A stretch of DNA of 64,000 bases from Trogon surrucura (taxonomy: Eukaryota; Chordata; Aves; Trogoniformes; Trogonidae): assembly GCA_020746105.1 (NCBI GenBank), contig JAJGST010000083.1:47294-111293 (forward strand), given 5' to 3'. The position numbers and the translations under genes are program-made. The notes under the pieces are model-generated. The model was not told the DNA's origin, did not search any database, and saw nothing but the letters and a program-made list of their open reading frames with translations. Of this stretch, positions 55,812-64,000 are shown one piece after another. Position 1 is the stretch's first letter, and every line of letters starts with the position of its first letter.

Positions 55812-56605
55812 GGTGTTCCCAGCTGAGGGAACTGCACTGGAAGAAGCTCCTCCAGGCAGGGCATGTTCCTGGGCTGGTGAGAGCAAAGGGTCTCCAAGAA
55901 CACATCCCAGGTTCATTGGTGGGCACAGAGGCCCCTCTTCATGTATCCTCCACTGGGAACCCTGCTCTGGCTCTGCCCTACTTGCATTACCCCAACAGAT
56001 CCTGGGGTTTCTCCTCCATCCTTGATGGTGGAGGTCCTGTTGGTGTCATGGCTTTGTTATTCTCCAGCAGATATGGAGAGCTCCCAGCTGAAGCCACAAC
56101 CACCCCCACCCAGGTGCTGGAGGAGAAGCTGGAGCACAAGGAGGAGCAGAGCCCACCTGGAGAAGGAGATGGCCTGAGGACCCCCCCCACCAGCAGATCA
56201 CCATAACTGGTGTGTTCACCATCAAAAAATTAGAAAAATTAGTAGGGGGCACCCAGGAAACATAGGGGGAAATCTCATCGCTCCACCAAGTATAAACATT
56301 CTAGATAGTCCAGTCTCCTCAGCCATACCTCTGCCCCTCCACCTCCCCATCCCATCCTTATGGGCTAAAAACTCTAAGATTCTGAGTAGAATCTGGAGAA
56401 GGTTTTCCAACAACCCAGCTGGACTGTAGGAGATTCTTCCACCTTATCTGAGATGTCAGATGAGGGGATTTGCCCTGGAACTGAGAACCCCGACCTGGGA
56501 GAGGGTGACCGAGACACGTGTGTGCTATGTGAGCACACTTGGTTATTGTTAATATCTCGCATGTTTTTCTAACCTGTATTAGTTCATTTCCAGGAATCAG
56601 TTAAG
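55812..56605 (+). other. Exon-like MESSQLK block, left arm, broken
   Basis: An acceptor (ctccagcag) at about 56070 precedes ATG 56073. The frame begins MESSQLK but a one-base loss soon shifts it, while the mirror copy at 60247-60450 is open for 67 codons. Later sequence (56280-56480) is homologous to 50285-50490. Confidence 0.45.
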
Positions 56606-57465
56606 CGATGTGTCCCCCAGGTCTTGTATCGGGGAAGCTTCTGTCCCTCCATCACACACGTAGGCATTGGATTGTCTGCAATAATCATGAATATTCATTT
56701 GGTGTACTTGAGCTAATTATCACACTTGATCATTTCATAGCATCCAAACCTGGGTCTTGGATCTCCTGGGGGTCTTCTGGGGGAGTCTGTGGTGGTCTTT
56801 AGGAGAGGAACTCGGGGGCTGCCCTGAGCGGGCAGATCCCCACCTCCTCCCCACAGGGGTGGCCCCGCACTCACTCAGAATTCTTCTCCATGTCCTTTGG
56901 TTGGGATCCCCTGGGTGGGGGCGTGTCCCTCCCTCCTGGAGACTTGGGGGCTCCGCGACATTCCCCTTGTTGCTGGAAAATCCGTTCCGCACCTCCGGTG
57001 CCATCGCACACGGCAAAGTGGGATCTGTTCGCACCGAGCAGGATCTCACACCTGAGGGATCGGAGATGTCGGCAGAGCCTCCCCGGAGCCAGGCTGGGGT
57101 GCAGTTTCAGCAGCACAGCTCTAATCCTCCTGGTGGCGGGTGGCGGGGAACGGCTGCGGCGGGGCGGGGAACACACGGGAGGACTCGGGGGACACGTTCG
57201 GGATCAAGAGGGGGGCGATCCCCTCGCCACGGCCCCCCAGCCCCAGCAGAACCGGCCGCCGGTCCCCACCCGCGCCACGATCATCCCCGGGCGCCGCCGC
57301 CGCCGCCGAACCCCGGAGCTCCGGGCGCTGCCGCCGCCAAACCCCGACCCCGAGTCCCAGCCCCGGGCAGGGCAGTCCCGGCCCAGGGCGAGCAGTCGCT
57401 GGGAGGTCTCGGAGCGCAGCCGGAGCTGCTGCAAACCGCAGCGCTCAGAGAAAAGTCGAGCGGAG
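56606..57465. other. Centre of inverted repeat 2, left part
   Basis: No gene was recognised. The part from 57220 on is the inverted copy of the CpG module at 49000-49145, and from 57350 the direct copy of the module at 49850. Confidence 0.45.
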
Positions 57466-58246
57466 TTAAACTGCGCTGGACGAGCCCCCGCCGTTGACCT
57501 TCTGAGTCTTTGGTTGGAGCTCGGTCTGTTCGTCCCAGTACTGCCGGTCCAGCCAGTCCACCCGGGCCACCACCCTCCCCGTGTCGCTGTCGTAGTGCGC
57601 GACGAGGTTCCCGTCCAGGTACACCGCGGACGCGTCCCGGGGCACCCCCGGGCTGGGCTCCGACACCCCGGGTTCAGAGCAGCGCAGGGAGTGGCGCTCT
57701 GCGGGGACACGGGGGTGGAGAGAGGTGGGGGGGAGACAGGGGTGAGGGGCCCAGGGGTGGGCTGCGAGGATGGGTGGCGGTCCCGGGGGAGCAAATCGGC
57801 GGGAGGGAGTGACTGGAGGGGATGCGGGGGAGAGAGGAATGTCCAGGGCAGGGGTCCTGGTGCTGAGGAAAGCAGAGCCGGGGGGGGTCTGGGGGTCAGA
57901 GGTGGGGGGGAGCTCTCTTGGTGCCTGGGTCTGGGGGAGTCCAGGGTCTGCCAGGGTCCTGGGGAGGGGGACTGGAGGTCTCGAGGAGGTCCTTGTGCCC
58001 GGGTGCGGGGTCCCTGTGCCCAGGAAAGTGAGTCCAGGGGGATCCTGGTGCCCAGTGTAGGAGGGACCAGTGGCCGGGCATCAAGAGGAGTCAAGGGGAG
58101 GGAGGACGGGGAGTGTGCCGGGAAAAGGGGTCCAAGGGGGTCCCAGTGCCAGGAAAGGGGCTCCAGAGATCCTGACCGCTCGCCGCCCCGCCGACGGTCC
58201 CCAGCAGCAGCCCCAGCCCCAGCGCCCGGCCCGGGCCCGGCCCCAT
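57466..58246 (-). pseudogene. MHC class I heavy chain, 5' fragment (exons 1-2)
   Basis: Exon 1 (58177-58246) begins at an ATG and encodes a class I-type leader (MGPGPGRALGLGLLLGTVGG) ending in GT. Exon 2 starts at 57698 after ccccgtgtccccgcag in phase 1, as in class I genes. It encodes much of alpha-1: ERHSLR, VSEPSPGVP, YLDGNLVAHYDSDTGR, VDWLDRQYWDEQTE. It lacks the usual YFYTA-like strand after RHSLR and breaks off after KVNGG, running into a GC-rich module and a stop at 57466. No alpha-2, alpha-3 or membrane exons follow. Class I proteins present peptides at the cell surface; this copy cannot. It is either a pseudogene or a promoter donor. Confidence 0.82.
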
Positions 58247-58319
58247 CGCGCTGCTCCGCTCCGCTCCGGATCCGCACGGACCCGCCACCTTCGTTCGCTC
58301 CCGATTAAGACCCGTCACA

Positions 58320-58410
58320 AGCCCCGCCTACGGCACCCAACAGCCCCCGCGATTGGCTCCGCCATCCTCCCGCCCGCCAATGGCAGCCAGATCCGTCTCT
58401 GACGTCACTG
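58320..58410 (-). promoter_or_regulatory. MHC class I SXY-like promoter
   Basis: On the minus strand, a perfect TGACGTCA (58400-58407; X2/site-alpha type) is followed 18 bp later by ATTGG (58377-58381; Y box/reverse CCAAT), then a second CCAAT and GC boxes, and the class I ATG about 130 bp downstream. This order and spacing are typical of MHC promoters controlled by RFX, CREB/ATF, NF-Y and NLRC5/CIITA. Confidence 0.75.
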
Positions 58411-58547
58411 GAAGAAGGGAGATGGGGCGGGGACCCTCCCGCTCCCCGAGCTCCTCCCCTAGAGACACCAGAGATCGCTGGAGACCACCAGAGACCCCCC
58501 CAGAAGCTCCCAGGAGATCCAAGTCCCACGCTTGGAAGCTTTGGAAT

Positions 58548-58795
58548 ACAATCACGGAATTGTCAGGGTTGGAAGGGTCCTTAAAGATCATCTCGTTCCA
58601 ACCCCCTGCCATGGGCGGTGACAACCCCCACTAGACCAGGTTGCCCAGAGCCCCATCCAGCCTGGCCTTAAAAACTTCCAGGGATGGGGCTGCCACCCTC
58701 TCCCTGGGCAACCTGTGCCAGTGTCTCCCCACCCTCACGGGGAAGAACTTCTTCCTAACGTCCAACCTGAACTGACCTATCTCTGGATTTAATCC
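58548..58795 (-). mobile_element. CR1 3' end
   Basis: The plus strand reads aatcacggaattgtcagggt, ggttgcccagagccccatcc, gaagaacttcttcctaacgt, the reverse complement of a CR1 C-terminus and 3' UTR. About 245 bp remain. Confidence 0.9.
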
Positions 58796-59085
58796 GTTCG
58801 CTGTAGGCGTATCCCTACAAGATATTCTAAAATGCCCCTCAGCAGCTTTCTAGTCAGCCGCCTTGAGATACTGGATAATTAACTCCCAGAAACTGAATGA
58901 ATATACGTAATTGTTGCAGACAATTTAATGTGTGTTTGTGTGATAGAGTGATATAAACTTTGGCCAATAGAAGACCTGTTGGACACATCAGGGGCAGAGA
59001 TTTCTTGTATCCCCAGTACCAGATAAAGTGACGTCCGTTTGTTAAAGCTCAGCCCGACCTGAAGGAGTTTCATTCCCAATTTCAG
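58796..59085. other. No recognised gene
   Basis: Short unique sequence between two CR1 tails. Confidence 0.3.
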
Positions 59086-59172
59086 TGGCAGAATCACAGA
59101 ATCGCTTTGGAAAAGGATTTTCAAGATCACCGAGTCTACCATTAACCCAACACCACCAGGTTCACCACTGAA
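59086..59172 (-). mobile_element. Old CR1 3' tail
   Basis: agaatcacagaatcgctttg, then gattttcaagatcaccgagt and cccaacaccaccaggttcac, matches the reverse complement of an older CR1 subfamily's 3' UTR. Confidence 0.75.
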
Positions 59173-59914
59173 CCGTGCTTCCCTTCCCTCCCTCCTTCCC
59201 TTTCCTCTTTCTTTTGTCTTACAGGAGTTCAGCGAGATCCAAGTTTAACAAAGCAAATGACAGATGTGGAGAAGAAGACACGGATGATTGGTATAATTAT
59301 TTCTGAGGTATTTGGTCTTGCATGAACCTCTAGTGGTGGGAATGTGACCCTTTCACCAGGAACTTTTACAATTCCTGTCCCATCAAGTACCTTGTTCTTA
59401 TTTCCCTTTTGATTTTACTTTTCACCCCTGAAAACAACCAGATTATTATGAGGCCCCTTTTATACTGTTCCCCTTCCCTGCCACATTCGACTTCCCAGTG
59501 GAACAGGGACAAAACCCGGGGACATATCTAAAATCATGTGGCCGTGGTGCCTGAAAAACCACACGTTAAAACCTTTAGAGTTTGAGGACCTGAGGATCTG
59601 CACCTTTCCAGCGCTGCAAAAAGTGACTGATGGTAATACTAGGCCTGGGGATCCTCCTGAAACGTGGATAATTGAAAGAAGAAGATGTCTATTTGTTGGG
59701 GTCTCATTAGGCCGGACGTGACAAAGGGTTCTTTGGCACGTGAGACCTCAGGTGCACAGCGAAGCTGGAGCAGGAGATGCAGAGAGACTTCACTGCAAGG
59801 TTCAGACTAGTGATTTACAGGTCCAATATGTCACTACTGCCAGTGGAAGGATGCACTATTGCAACTCAAAAAACCCCACGACCCAATACACAGGATCTAT
59901 TATTACAAACCTTA
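59173..59914. other. Centre of inverted repeat 2, right part
   Basis: No recognised gene. A pyrimidine-rich run lies at 59180-59220. A small frame at 59536-59721 has no motif. Confidence 0.3.
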
Positions 59915-60246
59915 AGTGATTCCTGGAAATGTACTAATGCAGGTTAGAAAAACATGCGAGATATTAACAGTAACACAGTGTTCTCAAAAAGCACACGGGT
60001 GTCTCAGACACCCTCTGCCAGGTCAGGGTTCTCAGTCCCAGTGAAAATACCCTCATCTGACATCTCAGATAAGGGCTTCCCCCTACAGTCCAGCTGGATT
60101 GTTGGAAAACCTTCTCCAGATTCTACCCAGAATCTGAGAGGTTTTAGCCCACAAGGATTGGATAGGGGGTGGGGGAGGCAGAGGTATTCCTGAGGAGACT
60201 GGACTATCCAAAATGTTTGTACTTGGTGGAGTGATGAGATTTCCCC

Positions 60247-60450
60247 CTATGTTTCCTGGGTGCCCCCTACTAATTTTTCTGATTTTTTGATGGAGAACAC
60301 ACCAGTTATGATGATCTGCTTGCTTGTGGCTGGTGGGGGTATCCTCACGTCATCCCCTTCTCCAGGCGGGCTCTGCTCCTCCTTGTGCTCCAGCTTCTCC
60401 TCCAGAACCTCGGGGGCAGGTTGTTCTGCCTTCAGCTGGGAGCTCTCCAT
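60247..60450 (-). CDS. Open MESSQLK exon-like ORF
   Basis: The ATG at 60448-60450 lies just after acceptor ctttccccagcag and opens 67 codons. It has an acidic helical stretch (APEVLEEKLEHKEEQSPPGE) and then VFSIKKSEKLVGGT before the stop. The acidic, Glu-rich character resembles the N-terminal part of the neighbouring zinc-finger proteins, so it may be an alternative or downstream exon of that family. The left-arm copy is frameshifted. No known domain. Confidence 0.35.
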   Translation of the reverse strand: MESSQLKAEQPAPEVLEEKLEHKEEQSPPGEGDDVRIPPPATSKQIIITGVFSIKKSEKLVGGTQET

Positions 60451-60710
60451 GTCTGCTGGGGAAAGACAAAGCCATGGCACCAACAGGACCTCCAGCATCA
60501 AGGATGGAGGAGAAACCCCAGGATCTGTTGGGGTAATGCAAGTAGGGCAGAGCCAGAGCAGGGTTCCCAGTGGAGGATACATGAAGAGGGGCCTCCGTGC
60601 CCACCAATGAACCTGGGATGTGTTCTTGGAGACCCTTTGCTCTCACCAGCCCAGGAACATGCCCTGCCTGGAGGAGCTGCTTCCAGTGCAGTTCCCTCAG
60701 CTGGAACACC

Positions 60711-61500
60711 TGCCGCGTGAAAGGTTTGTGGCTGTGAGAGGCACGTACCCCAGCTAAGCACTTGCTTGTTTCAGAGCCCCGTTAGGGACTTGCACTGAGT
60801 TTTCAGAGCCCCACTAAGGGCTTGCACTAAATTTTCAGAGCCTCGTTTAAGGACTTGCACTGAGACAATTTGCAAGGTAACTAACAATAGGTAATTTATT
60901 GAAGCGACAGATACAAGGTTCGGAGTTGCCGTTGGTAAATTCACTCTCTGCAATAGCGCTAATATACGATACTAATGCCAGCAAAATACTATCCCGGGTA
61001 TTACACACCAAAAGGTGGAAGCGCAATTCTTACCAAGAAGACATCCCTGTCTTGGGTGAAGGAGAAGGAGCACAGCCCATCGACTGCCTCTTCCTCTTCT
61101 GGGGTCTTCTCCTCCCAACGACACCCACCCTCTATGCTCCTTATAAACTATCTTTCACCCCCCCCCCCCGCCCCCCGGGTGGCATTCAGCATGACTTGAG
61201 TGAAGAGTGGGTGACTACAGTCATATAGGGATATTAGGGTAAAAATTTCCACTCTGGGTCCTGTGGCCTTCAGGATTTTATTTTGCAACCACTTATCTAT
61301 GTGCAGGATGGTTCACATCGTTACTCTCCGTGCGGCCTTGCTCCTTAGCCAAAACAAGCCTGTCCTGCCATCACAAGACTCCCTCCTTCGGCTGGTTCTC
61401 ACTGTGTAGCCCTTGTTTTCCTCCGTTCTCAGGGTCTGCACAACAGATAAGCGAACAGCTGTGTTCAGCAAGTCTGAAACCCTCAGGCTGAAATATCACA
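60711..61500 (-). mobile_element. Solo LTR, right arm
   Basis: Mirror of 55031-55811, with TG/CA ends and target duplication acacc at 60706-60710 and 61501-61505. It carries a C10-type run near 61158 that the left copy lacks, accounting for some of the length difference. Because both arms carry it at the same site, it inserted before the arm was duplicated. Confidence 0.88.
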
Positions 61501-61520
61501 ACACCCTGCTCAGAGCAGGA

Positions 61521-62190
61521 CTATCCCCACTGACAGACCTTCGCATGCTGTGCCTTCTCCAAGGCCTCACTGCTGTGGAGTTCTCGCTGATGCCTGATGA
61601 GATCAGAGCTCCACTGGAAGGTCTTCTCACAGTGGGGGCAGGCGAACAGCTTCTCTCCTGTGTGGCTGCGTTGGTGGTTGACAAGGAGGCAGCACCAGGC
61701 GATGTGTTTCCCGCACATGGCGCAGGGAAAGGATTTCTCCTTGGTGTGGGTCATCCTGTGACACGGGAGATCTCTGCTCCTGGTGAAGCTCTGCCCGCAG
61801 TCCAGGCACTTGAAGGGCTTCTCTTCTCTCTGGACACATTGGTGACAGATCAGGTGCCACCTCCATATGAACATCTTCTGGCAGTCCCCACAGGTGTACG
61901 CTTTCTGTTTGAAGACACTCTTTGGTTGGGTTCCCTCTTCTGGCTGGTTTTCAGCACAAGACCCTTTGAAAGAGCCTTTGCGGGGTCTTCTCTGAAGCAA
62001 GACTTCTTCTCGGCTCCCTTGCTCGTCATCATGTTGATGCTGAACTTTGTGGTCCATTTCAACCTTGATGTTCTGGGGCTCCTCTCTGGCTTCTTCCACC
62101 TTCGATGTGTCAAATTCCAGCTTCACTGTTCCTCTTCTATCTTCACCCTGGCTTGGGACTCCTTCCTCTTCTTGCCCTCCATTTCCTCAC
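61521..62190 (-). pseudogene. C2H2 zinc-finger protein 2, right-arm copy
   Basis: The exon starts after an acceptor (ctcccaatag) at 62190 and stops at 61521. The protein is nearly identical to the 54405-55010 product over 201 residues, with a few differences such as CPHCEKTF for CPHCEKSF. It has the same degenerate first finger, three canonical fingers, and the same one-base frame break near 62126. The donor of its presumed exon 1 is at 62525. Confidence 0.7.
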
Positions 62191-62524
62191 CTATTGGGAG
62201 ACCAAAGAGGGTCACCTCATCTGTGTTAAGAGCAGCCACCTCGACACACTACGGAGCATTCCAGATGCAGGAGCTGGGAGGGGGTCCTTCTCCTTGACCC
62301 CCCAAATCACCCCGTTACCATGGCAGGGGGGCGTTTGCTGCTTGGAACCCTGACTATTCTCCAGGACCATTGCCTGAGACCTCCCTCCAGTGACCCTGGT
62401 GCTCCCCATTGTCTTCACTCCCCTCCAGGTCCCTCCGGGAGTGGCTCTGGGGTCCCCTGCTCCCTGGGACTTCTCTGCACCCTTTGGGGAACCCTCTGTT
62501 CATTGTCCGGGACCCCCCACAGAC

Positions 62525-62622
62525 CTGCGGGCGCTGCCAGACCCCGAAACCGTGTAGTGATCGCTCTGCCCGGACACACCGCTCCCTGGTCCCAGCCCCG
62601 CCTTTTCCGGAGCCTCCGCTCA
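62525..62622 (-). promoter_or_regulatory. Promoter / first exon of the right-arm zinc-finger 2 copy
   Basis: Reverse complement of 53910-54006: gagcggaggctccggaaaag on the minus strand, and donor ccgcag/GTCTGT. Confidence 0.5.
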
Positions 62623-63384
62623 CTGAGCAGGGCAGGACCCCCAGGTGATGCTGGCTGCTGGATGTGGGATGCTGGAGGGGCCGGGCAGGACCCCTCAAGT
62701 GATGCTGGATGTAGGATGCTGGAGACGCAGGGCAAGACTCCCTCGGTGATACTGGGAGTGCTGGGCAGGATCGCTGCCCCGTCACTCCCTTTGGACAACC
62801 TCCAACGAGGTTTCCATGGTGGAGCAGAGAACCGTGTCTCTGCAGCACCGCTACTAACCCCATGGTATAACCATGGAGTAGATGGCACTTCCCCTTTGTG
62901 TGGGAAAAGCACCTTTTCAAGAGGTTTGTGTGGTGGTTTGGCTCTGCCTGGAGGCCAGGAGCCCACCACAGCCACTAAGCACTCCCCCTTCTTGGACGGG
63001 CACCTGCTTCTCCCCTTGGCTCCATCCTCTCCAGAGCCAGAGCAGGGTTCCCAGTGGAGGATACATGAAGAGGGGCCTCCGTGCCCACAAATGTACCTGG
63101 GATGTGTTCTTGGAGAACCTTTGCTCTCACCAACCCAGGAACGTGCCCTGCCTGGAGGAACTGCTTCCAGTGCAGCTCCCTCAGCTGGGAACATCCTGCT
63201 CAGAGCAGGACTATCGCCACCGACAGACCAACCCAACCTGGGGACAGAGCAAATCCATCCCCAGGGACATCTCCCACCCAATCACCGCTGCCACGCTGGG
63301 AGCAGGAACCCCAACACAGCCCCACCACATGCTTCTCCAGCCCATCCCTACCAATAGCCCCACCAAGGCAGGGGTTATCTCATG

Positions 63385-64000
63385 CTACACCCACTCCAAG
63401 GCCTCACCTTTGTGAAGGGCTCGCTGATGCCTGACTAGATCAGAGCTCCACCGGAAGGCCTCCTTGCAGCGTGCACAGGCATACGGCTTCTCTTCTGTGT
63501 GCAGGCGTTGGTGTTCAATGAGATTTGAACGCCTTGCAAAGCGTTTCCCACATGTGGGGCACGCAAAGGGCTCTTCCTTGGTGTGCATCAACCTGTGCCG
63601 CAGGAGTTCTCTGCTCCTGAAGAAGCTCTTCCCACACTCCAGGCACTTGAAGGGCTTCTCTCCCGTGTGGATGCGTTGGTGTCTGACGAGGGCTGAGCGC
63701 CACATGAAGCTCTTCCCACACTCCAGGCACTTGAAGGTCTTCTCTCCTGTATGAATGCGTTGGTGGTTGACGTGGGCTGAGTGCCAGGTGAAGCTTTGCC
63801 CACACTCCAGGCACTTTAAGGGCTTCTCTCCTGTGTGGACGCGTTGGTGTCTGACGAGGGCTGAGCGCCACATGAAGCTCTTCCCACACTCCAGGCACTT
63901 GAAGGGCTTCTCTCCTTTGTGAATGCGTTGGTGGTGGACGAGGGCTGAGCTCGAGATGAAGCTCTGCTCACACTCCAGACACTTGAAGGGCTTCTCTCCT
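63385..64000 (-). CDS. C2H2 zinc-finger protein 1, right-arm copy, partial
   Basis: The frame is open from the window edge to the stop at 63385-63387 and encodes the last seven fingers of the gene 1 array: SSALVHH, WRSALVRH, WHSAHVNH, WRSALVRH, RSRELLRH, RRSNLIEH and WSSDLVRH helices with TGEKPF-type linkers. It differs from the left copy at a few sites (for example CARCKEAFRW for CAHCKEAFWW). Whether it shares the frameshift in the first finger cannot be seen because that lies beyond the window. Confidence 0.82.
   Translation of the reverse strand, partial: GEKPFKCLECEQSFISSSALVHHQRIHKGEKPFKCLECGKSFMWRSALVRHQRVHTGEKPLKCLECGQSFTWHSAHVNHQRIHTGEKTFKCLECGKSFMWRSALVRHQRIHTGEKPFKCLECGKSFFRSRELLRHRLMHTKEEPFACPTCGKRFARRSNLIEHQRLHTEEKPYACARCKEAFRWSSDLVRHQRALHKGEALEWV

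Larger units (their letters stand above)
52531..56605. repeat. Inverted repeat 2, left arm
   Basis: It matches 59915-64000 in reverse complement with very high identity: zinc-finger gene ends, promoter block, solo LTR with its target duplication, and the flanking sequence up to gtttttctaacctgtattag. The left limit is set by the end of the window, so the arm may extend further left. Confidence 0.93.
59915..64000. repeat. Inverted repeat 2, right arm (cut by window end)
   Basis: Reverse complement of 52531-56605, collinear throughout and almost equal in length (4086 against 4075 bp). Confidence 0.93.

Noticed and set aside
57204-58308. Long ORFs on both strands over the MHC fragment
   Set aside because: Intronic GC-rich sequence joined to exons; the class I exons with their splice sites explain the coding signal.
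61413-62297. 294-codon ORF on the plus strand, also at 54234-55118 minus
   Set aside because: Antisense shadow of the zinc-finger exon; repeated finger codons keep the opposite strand open.
62320-63357. 345-codon plus-strand ORF
   Set aside because: Runs across the inter-gene region and an exon 1 antisense to the zinc-finger genes; no motif, and the left-arm equivalent is broken into smaller frames.

Overview
This is nuclear DNA from a bird. It carries CR1 LINEs with the avian tail of ATTCTATG-type repeats, several endogenous retroviruses and solo LTRs, GC-rich CpG islands with promoter-like blocks, multi-exon genes with GT-AG introns, clustered C2H2 zinc-finger genes and the 5' end of an MHC class I gene. 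No bacterial, plasmid, CRISPR, tRNA or rRNA feature was seen. The mix of class I promoter, zinc-finger array and inverted duplications suggests a repeat-rich, MHC-linked microchromosome region such as the zinc-finger/class I part of MHC-Y in chicken. The species and locus are inferred, not shown. Layout: (1) 1-8.1 kb holds a nine-exon CCDC81-like gene on the minus strand, open across every exon (383 codons). (2) 8.1-13.0 kb and 36.2-41.2 kb are the arms of a large inverted repeat. Each arm carries, from outside in, an avian LTR, a CpG island, old CR1 pieces, a CAACAAA-type microsatellite and a broken acidic-repeat reading frame. (3) The 23-kb spacer between them is a mobile-element graveyard: an endogenous retrovirus with non-matching LTRs (17.0-19.9 kb), a reverse CR1, a gammaretrovirus-like fragment, a nearly complete CR1 ORF2 with one stop (21.75-24.6 kb), a young deleted provirus with matching LTRs and a 6-bp target duplication (25.0-27.6 kb), several old CR1 copies, and a hairpin-forming minisatellite (33.4-36.2 kb) that ends exactly at the right arm. 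(4) 41.9-48.6 kb is an internally deleted gammaretrovirus-like provirus on the minus strand with a tRNA-His-type primer site. (5) 48.6-64 kb is a second inverted repeat (about 52.5-56.6 kb against 59.9-64.0 kb). Each arm holds two zinc-finger genes and a solo LTR, and the 3.3-kb centre holds a truncated MHC class I 5' end with an SXY-like promoter. The window ends inside the right arm. The strongest gene model is the CCDC81-like gene. The zinc-finger genes have clear finger arrays but each in-window N-terminal frame is interrupted, so they may be pseudogenes, use internal starts, or contain sequence errors. Everything between the two inverted repeats is best read as transposon insertion and rearrangement.
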